This document shows positions 23,060 to 32,689 of a stretch of DNA of 64,000 nt, one piece after another. How positions within the stretch are numbered: position 1 is the stretch's first letter; every line of letters begins with the position of its first letter. The stretch lies in the NCBI GenBank assembly GCA_014526335.1, contig JACTAT010000045.1:2138345-2202344 (forward strand). The letters are read 5' to 3'. The position numbers were made by a program, and so were the translations under genes. Below the pieces are notes generated by a model. That model saw only the letters and a list, made by a program, of their open reading frames with translations. It did no database searches and was not told the DNA's origin. The DNA is from Chrysaora quinquecirrha (lineage: Eukaryota > Cnidaria > Scyphozoa > Semaeostomeae > Pelagiidae).

Positions 23060-24372
23060 GAGAAGAAACCCTCTCTAGTGATGAAGAAATTCTTATTGTT
23101 GAAATTTCTCCTGACAACAATTTAGAGATCAATGCCGTGTCCAAGGTTCCTCCTAAGAACAAAATTTTTGCCACAATGATTGTTCATGACAAACAGGTCT
23201 CCTTCCAGCTTGACTCAGGTGCAACTTGTAATGTTCTCCCAGAACAATTTGTTCCTCCAGGCACCAATATTGGAAAATCCACTAACTCTCTACGCATGTA
23301 CAGTACAGCCTTATTGCCTATAGCTGGTACTTGTCGGCTTAAATTGGTCAATCCAAAGAACAATAGTGAGTACACGGTCAGGTTTGTGGTTGTGCAGGGA
23401 GACTATATACCATTGTTAGGAGCTAATGCTGCCCAAAAGATGGGTCTTTTGACAGTCAATTATGATAATATCTCAGATAGCTCCAGTCGCTCTGTATCAA
23501 GAGGTCTACAATGTCCAGTCCAACAAGCTGATGCCACTGCCACTGTTATGACAGCCACCACTGATACTACAGTCACCATAGAGAACATAAAACATCAGTT
23601 TGGGTCTGTCTTTGAAGGACTTGGCAAAATGCCTGGCAAGCTACACTTAGACATTGATGAGTCACAGCCCCCTGTTGTTATGCCACCTCGTCGGGTACCT
23701 ATTGCCCTCAAAGCTAAGCTCAAAGAGGAACTCGAGAGATTAGAGCACCTACAGGTCATCGAAAAGGTCACTGGTCCGACGGATTGGGTATCAAATCTGG
23801 TCATCGCAGAAAAACCCAATGGAAAACTCCGTGTCTGTATTGACCCACAACATCTGAACAAAGCTTTGAAGCGAAGTCACTATCCTCTACCATTGATAGA
23901 TGATGTCTTGCCAGAATTAGAAGGCGTCAAAGTATTCAGCAAAATTGACTTGAAAGAAGGATATCTTCAAATCGAACTCGATGAAGAGTCAAGCATGCTC
24001 ACAACATTCCAGACACCCTGGGGTCGTTGGAGGTACCTCCGGATGCCTTTCGGTATTAAACCGGCTTCTGAACACTTCCAGCGCAAATTTGACCAGTGTA
24101 TTGAAGGACTATCCGGTGTACATGCAGTTGCGGATGATGCCCTCATCACTGGAAAAGGAGACACATACGAAGCTGCTGTTAGAAACCATGATGAGAATCT
24201 GCTTGCTCTCTTAAAGCGCTGCCAAGAGAAAAACATCAAGCTCAACAAAGAAAAATTCAAATTCAAATGCACAGAAGTCTCCTTCATTGGGCACATCCTA
24301 ACCCAACATGGTTTGAAAATAGATCCAGCAAAGGTTGAAGCTATACAAAGATGCAAGCACCAAGTGATGTAG
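23044..24372 (+). CDS. pol: gypsy Pol, protease and reverse transcriptase
   Basis: The frame opens after the gag overlap. The aspartic protease motif is QLDSGATCNVLP. RT motifs follow: LRVCIDPQHLNKALK, FSKIDLKEGYLQIELDE, FQTPWGRWRYLRMPFG and VADDALITG, with the catalytic D-D in the VADD box, then EVSFIGHILTQHG. The frame is broken near 24345-24360 and continues in another frame. Confidence 0.9.
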   Translation, partial: KIHTVREETLSSDEEILIVEISPDNNLEINAVSKVPPKNKIFATMIVHDKQVSFQLDSGATCNVLPEQFVPPGTNIGKSTNSLRMYSTALLPIAGTCRLKLVNPKNNSEYTVRFVVVQGDYIPLLGANAAQKMGLLTVNYDNISDSSSRSVSRGLQCPVQQADATATVMTATTDTTVTIENIKHQFGSVFEGLGKMPGKLHLDIDESQPPVVMPPRRVPIALKAKLKEELERLEHLQVIEKVTGPTDWVSNLVIAEKPNGKLRVCIDPQHLNKALKRSHYPLPLIDDVLPELEGVKVFSKIDLKEGYLQIELDEESSMLTTFQTPWGRWRYLRMPFGIKPASEHFQRKFDQCIEGLSGVHAVADDALITGKGDTYEAAVRNHDENLLALLKRCQEKNIKLNKEKFKFKCTEVSFIGHILTQHGLKIDPAKVEAIQRCKHQVM

Positions 24373-24926
24373 CTGGTGTCCAAAGATTCATTGGCATGGT
24401 TAAATATCTTGCCAAGTTCCTACCAAAACTCTCAGAGGCCTGTGAACCTCTGCGAAGTCTTACTCATAAAGATACACCATGGCAGTGGGGCGAGTTACAA
24501 GCCAAGGCCTTTGCCGACATCAAAACTGCATTATGTGAGGCGCCTGTCCTCAAGTATTTTGACCTGAGGACACCCACAGAGGGACAAGGCGATGCCTCCT
24601 CAAAAGGCCTTGGCTTTGTTCTCATGCAAGAGGGTCGCCCAGTGTCTTATACAAGTAGAGCACTAACTGCTGCGGAACAAAATTACAGCCAAATCGAGAA
24701 AGAGCTCCTTGCACTTGTCTTTGGTGTAGAACATCACCATACTTATGTATACGGTAGAGAGGTTATTCTTTGGACAGATCACAAGCCTCTAGTCTCCATT
24801 GTCAGTAAACCATTAGCATCGGCTCCTAAGAGGCTTCAAAGGCTTTTACTGAGGCTGCAATCTTATGATGTTAAAATCAAGTATCAGCCTGGCAGAGACA
24901 TGGTTCTGGCAGATACACTGTCCTGA
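24351..24926 (+). pseudogene. gypsy RNase H region, closed by a stop
   Basis: Continues Pol in a shifted frame: GVQRFIGMVKYLAKFLPKLS, then the RNase H segment with GDASSKGLGFVL, SQIEKELLALVFGVE and LWTDHKPL. It ends ADTLS then TGA at 24924-24926, where the family normally has Arg. A CGA to TGA change explains this. The same frame is open beyond the stop to 25547. Confidence 0.88.
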
Positions 24927-25547
24927 GCATACCTCCCAGCAGAGAAGAGACCGAAATCAGAAACTGAAGCAGAGCTTGAAACCATTCATATGATAAATCA
25001 TCTCCCAATCTCAGAGCCCCAATTGAAAGAAATCCAAAGAGAGACTGCTAGTGATAGGACTCTGCAGCTATTGAAACACACTATCCTAAGTGGATGGCCA
25101 GAAGACAAACAAAGACTTCCGGTTTGCCTCCATCCATATTTTTCCATCAGAGATGAACTGGCAGCTCAAGATAATGTGATATTCAAGGGTAATAGAGCAA
25201 TAATCCCAGAGAAACTGCGAAAAAAGATTCGAGAGAAACTGCATGTCGCACACACCGGAATACAGAGCTGCCTTAGGAGAGCACGAGAAGCAGTTTACTG
25301 GCCTGGCATGAATAAAGATCTGACTGATTTTATATCCAAGTGTGACATTTGTAACACATTCCAAAGAAATCAGGCCAAGGAACCACTCATTCCACGAGAA
25401 ATTCCAAGTCACCCATGGCAAATTATTGCCGCTGATATTCTCACATTCAACAACAAAGACTACCTCGTCACAGTGGATTGCTATTCAAATTACTTCGAGA
25501 TAGATCGCCTCTTCCACAAAACTGCGGAGAAATCAAGAAGAAGCTAA
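24927..25547 (+). pseudogene. gypsy integrase, N-terminal part
   Basis: Same frame as the RNase H piece. Shows the HHCC zinc finger (HVAHTGIQSC ... CDICNTFQ) with YWPGM between, then the first catalytic Asp region (AADILTFNNKDYLVTVDCYS). The frame is lost after the HKTAE segment near 25525. Confidence 0.85.
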
Positions 25548-26416
25548 AGAGACACTTCTCTACTCACGGTATTCCAGAAAAACTTATGAGTGACAATGTG
25601 CCATTTGCTTCAAAAGAATTCCAAGACTTCAGTAAGGAATACGAATTTATTACCGAACTTAGCTCTCCAGAATATCCCCAAAGTAACGGCAAGGCAGAGA
25701 ATGCAGTCAAGACTGCCAAAATGCTTATGAAGAAAGCTGCCGAGTCTGGCACCGATTTTTATCTTGCGCTACTTGAATGGAGAAACACACCATCAGAGGG
25801 AATGGACAGCTCTCCATTTCAAAGAATCTTCAGCAGAAGAGCCAAAACCCTGCTTCCAATGTCCAAGAAACTCCTGAAACCAGAAATTGTACCTGAAGTT
25901 CAAGACAATCTTCACAAAAGGAAACAGTTGCAGGCAAAGTATTTCAACAGAGGTTCGAAACAACTCAGCACATTAACGAATGGTGATGTGGTCAGGATCA
26001 AGCCTAAACAGAACGATCGAACTGGGCGTTGGACTAAAGGATGCATCCTAGAACAGGTGAATATCCGATCATACAACGTGAAAACAGAAGATGGCAGAAT
26101 CTTAAGGCGAAATCGAAAGTTCTTACGCCACACTAATGAGCCCTTTAATGATGTTGATGAAGATGATTCATTCCCAGACCCAACAACGGAACAGGAAGCA
26201 ATATCTCAACCAACTCAAGAAGTATCTTTTCAACCTAACCAAGAAGAGCACCGCCCTCAAACAGCTGTACAGAAGCAATCGGAACCTCAGTCAGAACCCG
26301 TTGACTCAGATGAAACCAGATTTGATCACAGGCAATTACAATTCTATAAACCTACTGTTACCAGAAGTGGTAGAAGAGTAATTCGGCCAGACTATCTTAC
26401 TGGACATAATTCATAG
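25478..26416 (+). CDS. gypsy integrase, C-terminal part
   Basis: From about 25525 this frame carries the rest of integrase: HGIPEKLMSDNVPFASKEF (second Asp; a Gly usually follows SDN) and NGKAENAVKTAKML (catalytic Glu). A basic, Gln-rich tail follows and ends at TAG 26414-26416. The upstream 15 codons overlap the previous frame and are probably not used. Confidence 0.85.
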   Translation: MLFKLLRDRSPLPQNCGEIKKKLKRHFSTHGIPEKLMSDNVPFASKEFQDFSKEYEFITELSSPEYPQSNGKAENAVKTAKMLMKKAAESGTDFYLALLEWRNTPSEGMDSSPFQRIFSRRAKTLLPMSKKLLKPEIVPEVQDNLHKRKQLQAKYFNRGSKQLSTLTNGDVVRIKPKQNDRTGRWTKGCILEQVNIRSYNVKTEDGRILRRNRKFLRHTNEPFNDVDEDDSFPDPTTEQEAISQPTQEVSFQPNQEEHRPQTAVQKQSEPQSEPVDSDETRFDHRQLQFYKPTVTRSGRRVIRPDYLTGHNS

Positions 26417-26504
26417 CAATGAACTGTGAAGATATCAAAAGACAATTTTTAATTTTTTATCTTTTATTTTTGCATTACTTTTATTCATTCATTTTGTTTC
26501 TATT

Positions 26505-26514
26505 GAAGGAAAGG
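26505..26514 (+). promoter_or_regulatory. gypsy polypurine tract
   Basis: GAAGGAAAGG lies directly before the 3' LTR start (TGTGAC at 26515), the expected place of the plus-strand primer. Confidence 0.75.
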
Positions 26515-26575
26515 TGTGACGTTGTCAGCCTATCTTTATGTTACGCATGCGCTGTTATGTTATGTTGTTGAATAC
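26515..26575 (+). repeat. gypsy 3' LTR, left part
   Basis: Matches the first 61 bases of the 5' LTR and ends with AATAC (26571-26575), the target duplication of the BEL insertion. The LTR resumes at 32923. Confidence 0.92.
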
Positions 26576-26803
26576 TGTTTTGTTTTGCTGGGCCGGGCAG
26601 AAGAACACGTAGATTTAAAGACATTCTTTGAGTATATTATAATAATAAAATATTTAATTACGAAAAAGTTACAGGCCTACTTTGTTCCACTTATTCAACT
26701 CTCTCTACTTCGAGCACATGTTCAGAATATTGTAGACTGGGCCGAGCATGTTGATAAGAAGGGTAAAACCCGGAACGTTTGGCGCGCAGACCTCTTACCA
26801 ACA
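26576..26803 (-). repeat. BEL 3' LTR
   Basis: 228 bp; plus-strand text runs from TGTTTTGTTTTGCTGGG to CCTCTTACCAACA. Matches 32690-32917 throughout by eye. Confidence 0.93.
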
Positions 26804-26814
26804 CACTCCCCCCA
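26804..26814 (-). promoter_or_regulatory. BEL polypurine tract
   Basis: Minus-strand TGGGGGGAGTG lies directly before the 3' LTR, the plus-strand primer of reverse transcription. Confidence 0.75.
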
Positions 26815-26904
26815 GTTGATAACGGCTAGTTATCAACTATTATAAAACTAATCAACAAACAAAACAAGTTTTCAATGTAATAACAAAATGAATAAAATAG
26901 CAAG

Positions 26905-27489
26905 TTAACGACTACTTGATAAATCTCTTCTAACCAGCTCACCGACTACTGCTGCATTGCGTCTTGGCGTGCAGCGCAAGCGCGACGGCGTGCAAGAATC
27001 GGCATCGCTGCGCAAGCTCCCTTTGTCCACCTTGTCGTTGGCTGCTTGCTTTGACTCGTGTTTACATGCAATTTCGATAGGAATTAGATGTTGTAATGGT
27101 CTCTGAAATACCTTTTTACCTTCTAGCTGTACCTTAGCAGCTCTTACCTTAGAATCTGCTCCTTTGATTACTTCAATTACCTTACAGAGTTTCCAAAATT
27201 GTCTTTTAGTTTGGTCATTCTTTAGAATAACTACATCACCTGGAGAAATAGAGAAATCATTAGTGTTCTGTTTGGATCTGTATGCCTCCATGAAACCTAT
27301 GAGATACTCGTTCTTCCATCTGTTAGTGAATTTTGACAAAAGCTGATATTGGTATTTGGCTCTTCTTGACAATGCTTCGTAGGTTGATACAATTTCTGCA
27401 TGCTTATGATTGGGTTCCTGCATGAGATTTCTACCATTAATAAGCTGAGAGGGTGTGAGGGGGGTACGAAATTCCCTCACTATCATCAA
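26905..27489 (-). CDS. BEL integrase tail (DUF5641-like)
   Basis: Continues Pol after a shift in a C6 run near 27465. Contains REFRTPLTPSQLINGRN, RWKNEYLIGFMEAYR and ISPGDVVILKNDQTKRQFWK, the C-terminal region of BEL/Pao integrases. It ends at the complement of 26905. The annotated ATG is only the first Met of the frame. Confidence 0.85.
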   Translation of the reverse strand: MMIVREFRTPLTPSQLINGRNLMQEPNHKHAEIVSTYEALSRRAKYQYQLLSKFTNRWKNEYLIGFMEAYRSKQNTNDFSISPGDVVILKNDQTKRQFWKLCKVIEVIKGADSKVRAAKVQLEGKKVFQRPLQHLIPIEIACKHESKQAANDKVDKGSLRSDADSCTPSRLRCTPRRNAAVVGELVRRDLSSSR

Positions 27490-30400
27490 ATACGTAGGTT
27501 AGTGGTCTAGCGTTAATCACTCCCTCTATTTCAACAAGGATAGTATTCAACTCTGAGTAACTCAACATCGCACGGCCAATTATTTTAACCAAGCATCTCT
27601 TTACACTACGCACCATCCTCTCCCAGAAACCTCCTTGCCATGGGCTTCTTTCAACTATAAATTTCCACTGAACTCCCTGATTGGTAAGACGTTCGTGCAG
27701 TTTCGGGCAACGAATTAAACGTTTTACTTCCTTTGACATAGTTTTGAACGTTTTTGCGTTGTCTGATAAGATGGTAGCAGGTAGGCCTCTACGGGCACTG
27801 AATCTTCTGAAAGCGCGGATAAATGAATCGACATCAAGCGACTCAACAAGCTCCAAGTGTATCGCCCTGGTAGATGCGCAGGTGAAAAGGCAAATATAAC
27901 ACTTCGACTCAATCTCTGCTCGTTGATGCTTTGATTTCACGATTAAAGGACCCGCAAAGTCCACTCCTGTGTGAGTGAACGGAGGACGTTCGTCAACTCT
28001 TGCTTCTGGCAATGCAGGTGTACAATTAAACCTGAAGGGTAGGCCTTCTAATTTCCTACATACAACACAACGCTTGATTAACCTCTTCACTTGCTCCCTG
28101 CCCCTCAATATCCAGTATTTCTGTCTTATCGCATTTAGAGTTTCCCTTATTCCATTATGATACACTTTTCTGTGAACATCGCGGATTACCATTTCAGAAT
28201 ACACATTTCTTGAAGGCAATAATATCGGGCATTTCGACGATTCTGCAACTGAAGAGTTAATTATACGTGATCTACATCGTAATATGCCTTTCTCGTCAAG
28301 AAAAAGATTAAACTGATTGATTAATGCCGGTGTATTTTTTCCCTTTGCACACTTAGATTTTACAAACTGAATTTCTTCTTCGAACGCGTCCTGTTGAATA
28401 GAACGGATTAATATATGTTCTGCATCTTCTAATTCTTCTGCGTTCAAGGGACTGTCATACAGCTTAACGCCTTTCCTCACGGACGCCTTCAAGTTATTTA
28501 TAAATCTCATTACCCAAGCTAAGATTCTGAGCGCTTTTCTTTTGCAACTGAATCTGGCTAGATCAACTTCCACGTGTGGTGCAATGCTAGTTTCTTTGCT
28601 AAACATAATGTGGGTTGTATCTGCGGGGTTGGCGACCCTTTCTTCCATGGCAGCCTGGTTATCATAATCAGTGCTTTCACACTTGGGCCATTCCTGAGAA
28701 GGTAGTTTTAAGAACCCAGGACCTTCCCACCAGACAAGATTTTCCGAGAGGTTTGGACCAACCCTCCCACGAGATGGAAGATCGGCGGGGTTAAACTTCC
28801 CGGGGCAAAAATTCCACTCCTCTCTTTGAGAAAGCTTCAATATCTGATCCACGCGATGACGAACATACTGTTTCCATACTTTCGGGTTTTTGATCCAGCA
28901 CAGTGTTGCCATACTGTCTACCCAGTAATATGTTTCAATATTCTCTTTGCCCAATTCTGCTTGAAGGGTAGATTTGACAGTATCAACTAGTTTAGCCATA
29001 AGACAAGCTCCTAGTAACTCCAGCCTAGGGATGGTTTGGGCCTTTATTGGGCTAACTCTAGCCTTTGCTGCAACAAATCGGACATCAACTTCACCGGTCT
29101 CATATTCTACTCGCAGGTATATACTCGTAGCATAGGCCTTTTCGCTCGCATCAGAGAATGCGTGTATCTGCATAGACTTAATAGATCGCTTTTCTGCAAA
29201 TAGACACCTAGGGATGTGCATTCTTTGCAAGCTACGAATTTCTTCTAGCACCTTGTTATAACTTTCTCTATTAGAACCTTCCAGTGGCTCATCCCACCCT
29301 AGCTTTTCTAGACAAAATTGCTGAAAGAGAATCTTTAGATTAATCGTACACACGCTGACGCAACCAAGAGGGTCAAATATCTTTGCAGCGAGCTTCAGCA
29401 AAGAGCGTTTGGTGGGCGGAAGAGAGTTCGCTAGTTCTACGATGTGACTAAAATCAAAATATAGATTATCTCTGTTACTGTCCCAGTTGACGCCGAGGAC
29501 CTTCGAGCAACCGTCACCAGACGGCAAACCTAGGGAATACTTGGTGTATGACTGGTGATCTTCTGTAACTGGCTTTGAACTTACAGGTTTCTTCTGCAGC
29601 TGGTTTTCTTTCCCTTCAAGTGCCTCTATTTCATGCAACAACATTTTATTGTTGCTATTCCACTTGCGAAGGTTAAACCCACCCTGGGCAAGAATGCTCT
29701 TAGATGCCTTATAAATATCAACAGCTTCATCCACTGTTTCTGCTCCACAAGACATATCGTCAACATATAATTGCTTAAGAATGTTGACTACTTTAGGCTC
29801 CTTGTCTTCAAACGATTTCACATGCTTGTGTATTGTGGCACCAAGAAGAGATGGACTTGGCCTCAACCCAAATGGCAGCCTGGCAAAACGGAACTGGATG
29901 ACAGCAGGTTTCTCCTTTTCCACACTGTCAAACCATAAAAATCGCAAATAATCACGATCATTACTCTTTATACCAACTTGTAGGAAGGCCTTTTCGATGT
30001 CGGCTGTCATGGCCACAATATGGGTACGAAAACGCAAAATGGTTTCAAACAAAGGTGGTATAAAATTCTCACCAAGCTCTAACCGCTCATTTAGGGAAAG
30101 CGAGTCTTGTTTAGTCTTTGCACTTCCATCAAAGACTACACGTAGCTTGGTGGTATCGTGATCACTTCTAATGACACCATGATGGGCTAAAAAATGACGT
30201 GTTTTACTATTTTCATCCGCAAATGGAACTCTTTCTATTACACCCTTGGCAAGCTGATCCTGAAAAATCTGGTTGTATTCACTCATTAGTTCTGGGTTCT
30301 CAGTTAACCTTTTTCGTAATGACCACACACGTTTAAGACAAAGGTCATAATCATCAGGCAACGGATCTAGAATATCATATTTGAAAGGTAAACTCACCTC

Positions 30401-31108
30401 ATAACGTTCCCCATTATGAGTTATATCAAAACTTGAAGTCTGGATTTCATTGCTTTCTCCTTGTTCTTTTAGAGGGCTTTCTTGAAAATCACCTTTGTGT
30501 AAGCCAGAAGCTTCATTCTCCCAAAATTTCTTCAATGCTTCCACTATTTCTTGACTTTCTGATAAAGCTGTATCCCTGGGAGGCAAAGCTTCTAAAACAA
30601 TATTCGAGACAACGTTAACGCAAGAAGAATCTTCAACATTATTTACCTTACCTGATAACAGCCAACCTAACTTACTCTTAAGAGCAACAGGACCAGTACT
30701 ACCACGGATAATATCCCCTTCAACAAAATCATAAAAATGATCTAAACCTATTAACATGTCTACCTGCTTTATATCAGAATCAAAGCAGTCAGCAAGCTCA
30801 AGATTAGACAAATGGGGAAATTCGCTTAAGTCTAAGCGGGCTGCAAGCGGCGTGCAAATGACCGGGTGGCTTAGCGCAGTAACAGGGATGAGCTGGCCTT
30901 CTCCTACTTCTACCTTAACAACAACTCTATTAAATGCAACCCTTTTATACTTCTCAGAACCAAAGGTATTCAAGTTGATAGTTTCAGTTTTTTCAACCTC
31001 TAGACCAAGCTTCTTCTTCAGGCTTTCTGTCAGATAGCTCTTTTGACTTCCACTGTCAAATAGGATTGTTACAGCAATCCTCTTTGTAGCATCTTTTTCC
31101 AACAACAA
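27437..31108 (-). CDS. pol: BEL Pol (protease, RT, RNase H, integrase)
   Basis: 1223 codons without a stop. Protease: ILFDSGSQKSYLTE. RT: LRVVFDGSAKTKQDSLSLNE, MTADIEKAFLQVGI, RFARLPFGLRPSPSL and LYVDDMSCG (catalytic YVDD). RNase H: HAFSDASEKAYATSIYLR. Integrase: zinc motif ending CVVCRKLEG, then THTGVDFAGPL, LPATILSDNAKTF and WQGGFWERMVRSVK (D, D and E). The frame overlaps the gag frame by 53 nt at 31056-31108 in a different register. Confidence 0.93.
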   Translation of the reverse strand: MLLEKDATKRIAVTILFDSGSQKSYLTESLKKKLGLEVEKTETINLNTFGSEKYKRVAFNRVVVKVEVGEGQLIPVTALSHPVICTPLAARLDLSEFPHLSNLELADCFDSDIKQVDMLIGLDHFYDFVEGDIIRGSTGPVALKSKLGWLLSGKVNNVEDSSCVNVVSNIVLEALPPRDTALSESQEIVEALKKFWENEASGLHKGDFQESPLKEQGESNEIQTSSFDITHNGERYEVSLPFKYDILDPLPDDYDLCLKRVWSLRKRLTENPELMSEYNQIFQDQLAKGVIERVPFADENSKTRHFLAHHGVIRSDHDTTKLRVVFDGSAKTKQDSLSLNERLELGENFIPPLFETILRFRTHIVAMTADIEKAFLQVGIKSNDRDYLRFLWFDSVEKEKPAVIQFRFARLPFGLRPSPSLLGATIHKHVKSFEDKEPKVVNILKQLYVDDMSCGAETVDEAVDIYKASKSILAQGGFNLRKWNSNNKMLLHEIEALEGKENQLQKKPVSSKPVTEDHQSYTKYSLGLPSGDGCSKVLGVNWDSNRDNLYFDFSHIVELANSLPPTKRSLLKLAAKIFDPLGCVSVCTINLKILFQQFCLEKLGWDEPLEGSNRESYNKVLEEIRSLQRMHIPRCLFAEKRSIKSMQIHAFSDASEKAYATSIYLRVEYETGEVDVRFVAAKARVSPIKAQTIPRLELLGACLMAKLVDTVKSTLQAELGKENIETYYWVDSMATLCWIKNPKVWKQYVRHRVDQILKLSQREEWNFCPGKFNPADLPSRGRVGPNLSENLVWWEGPGFLKLPSQEWPKCESTDYDNQAAMEERVANPADTTHIMFSKETSIAPHVEVDLARFSCKRKALRILAWVMRFINNLKASVRKGVKLYDSPLNAEELEDAEHILIRSIQQDAFEEEIQFVKSKCAKGKNTPALINQFNLFLDEKGILRCRSRIINSSVAESSKCPILLPSRNVYSEMVIRDVHRKVYHNGIRETLNAIRQKYWILRGREQVKRLIKRCVVCRKLEGLPFRFNCTPALPEARVDERPPFTHTGVDFAGPLIVKSKHQRAEIESKCYICLFTCASTRAIHLELVESLDVDSFIRAFRRFSARRGLPATILSDNAKTFKTMSKEVKRLIRCPKLHERLTNQGVQWKFIVERSPWQGGFWERMVRSVKRCLVKIIGRAMLSYSELNTILVEIEGVINARPLTYVFDDSEGISYPPHTLSAY

Positions 31109-32318
31109 AGGCTTTGGCTGTCTGCATTAGAACTGTGGTGTTTGATTTTGCAGTTGCTGTGACAGTATTTCCATCTCCTTCATGATTCCTTTCTGCTACT
31201 GGGTTGCTCTTATCACAAACTGACTGATGATGCTTCTGCTTGCATTTACCACAGCTGCGATTACTTCGACAAGCAGAAGCTCTATGACCAATTCTGAAAC
31301 ACAGGAAACAACGTCTTGCCTTTTTCAGAATTTCCTTTCGCTTCTCTGCATCCAGGTTTTCATGGCAATTGAAGGCAGTGTGCTCACCATTGCAGAAGTA
31401 GCATTTTAGAGGACCCCTTTCAATTTCATTAGAGTTCCTTGTTAAAAATGATCGAGTTGTTCCACCAGAAGATAAGGGTCTTGGATGACTTGTTGTGGTT
31501 TCTCTGCCAGCTCTTGTTTCAGAAATTTTCACTTTCTGTCCTATTTCTCTTGCTTGTATTTCTTTGTGAATTATTTCTAATATTTCAGCCATTTGCCAAA
31601 TGGATTCAGATGTCTTTCTAGCCACTTGGATGGTGATATCTTCTGGCATCCTAGACATAATAACTGGGATTAGAAGGCTACCATAATGCTCCATAGGTGT
31701 CCCCAGAGATTCTAATCCTCTTACATGGACGTTAATGCTGTCGTAGATTTTTCGAAGTTGTTCAACAGTTTCATTTGGACAGCTCTGAAGTTTTAATAAT
31801 GCCTGCATATGAGCACTCACAATCTGTTGCTTGTTACCAAACCTAGTTTTTAAAATTTCCACAGCATGATTGTAGTTCTGTTCAGATAACTCCAAACCTT
31901 CTACTGCCCTACAAGCTTGTCCCTCAAGAAGGCTCTTCAGATAAATCAGCTTGTTGATCTTTGACACATTGTCATTATGATGTATGGCACATTCAAAGCT
32001 TTGCCAAAATGTGTTGAACTTTGTGATATCCCCATTGAAGTGAGGCAAATTTATCTTTGGTAGGCGAATTCCACTGCTGCTTGAGCTTTCAGTGCTTCGA
32101 GTTGCATTTCCACTTGAATTCATAACTCCCAGAGCAGGAGAAGAAACAGCAAAACTAACTGGGGAATTCCCATTCACCACAGACACAGGTACTGCATTAT
32201 TAACTCTTGGTGGTGACGATGGGCCAAAGTTCACAATAACTTCAGTTTCAGATTCTTCAGTTTGAGCTCGTGTTGGAGACCCAGATGAACTTGAGTAATT
32301 GCCCTTTTTTGTATTCAT
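31056..32318 (-). CDS. gag: BEL Gag, main part
   Basis: 420 codons. DUF1759-type region: LPKINLPHFNGDITKFNTFW, LEGQACRAVEGL, EILKTRFGNKQQIVSAHMQA. Two zinc-knuckle areas follow: CYFCNGEHTAFNCH and CFLCFRIGHRASAC, then CGKCKQKHHQSVC. The true start lies in the 123-codon frame upstream; an A6 run near 32310 separates them. Confidence 0.88.
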   Translation of the reverse strand: MNTKKGNYSSSSGSPTRAQTEESETEVIVNFGPSSPPRVNNAVPVSVVNGNSPVSFAVSSPALGVMNSSGNATRSTESSSSSGIRLPKINLPHFNGDITKFNTFWQSFECAIHHNDNVSKINKLIYLKSLLEGQACRAVEGLELSEQNYNHAVEILKTRFGNKQQIVSAHMQALLKLQSCPNETVEQLRKIYDSINVHVRGLESLGTPMEHYGSLLIPVIMSRMPEDITIQVARKTSESIWQMAEILEIIHKEIQAREIGQKVKISETRAGRETTTSHPRPLSSGGTTRSFLTRNSNEIERGPLKCYFCNGEHTAFNCHENLDAEKRKEILKKARRCFLCFRIGHRASACRSNRSCGKCKQKHHQSVCDKSNPVAERNHEGDGNTVTATAKSNTTVLMQTAKAFVVGKRCYKEDCCNNPI

Positions 32319-32628
32319 TGATCTTCTCTAGAACTTCACTTACTCTAGTTTCCCAATCTGCACTTTCTTCTATTTCCTTTCCAATATCATCCATGGAACA
32401 TTCTAGCAATATTTTTTCGTCAAGAGATTTCAAATAGGCCTGTTTGCCTTTCAAAGTTGACTCAATGGAACTCAATTTAGCAGTGATATCAGCCACAACT
32501 TTTGATCCTGAAAGATCATAAATAGCAGTCTCAGCTTCTTTGATAAGCTTTGTAACAGCGCCACGATTGCCTCTGCGCACGTGCTTCAGTCTTTCGATGG
32601 CCTGATTTTCACTACCTTCCGTCGACAT
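32257..32628 (-). CDS. BEL Gag, N-terminal part
   Basis: 123 codons from ATG (complement 32626-32628), 60 bases downstream of the 5' LTR. Begins MSTEGSENQAIERLKHVRRG and is mostly helical, charged sequence. The reading overlaps the main Gag frame at the EYKKG/NTKKG segment (A6 run), where the natural register change occurs. Confidence 0.8.
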   Translation of the reverse strand: MSTEGSENQAIERLKHVRRGNRGAVTKLIKEAETAIYDLSGSKVVADITAKLSSIESTLKGKQAYLKSLDEKILLECSMDDIGKEIEESADWETRVSEVLEKINEYKKGQLLKFIWVSNTSSN

Positions 32629-32671
32629 CTTGTCTTGCTTGAATCGAATTCACAATATACTCAACAGCCCT

Positions 32672-32689
32672 GCCCCACGTTGGGCGCCA
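32672..32689 (-). promoter_or_regulatory. BEL primer-binding site, tRNA-Lys1,2 type
   Basis: Minus-strand TGGCGCCCAACGTGGGGC starts directly after the 5' LTR. This 18-mer equals the known primer-binding site complementary to the 3' end of tRNA-Lys1,2. Confidence 0.85.

Noticed and set aside
26516..26845. 109-codon frame over the LTRs (repeated at 32630-32962)
   Set aside because: The frame is just LTR sequence read through, present twice because the LTR is.
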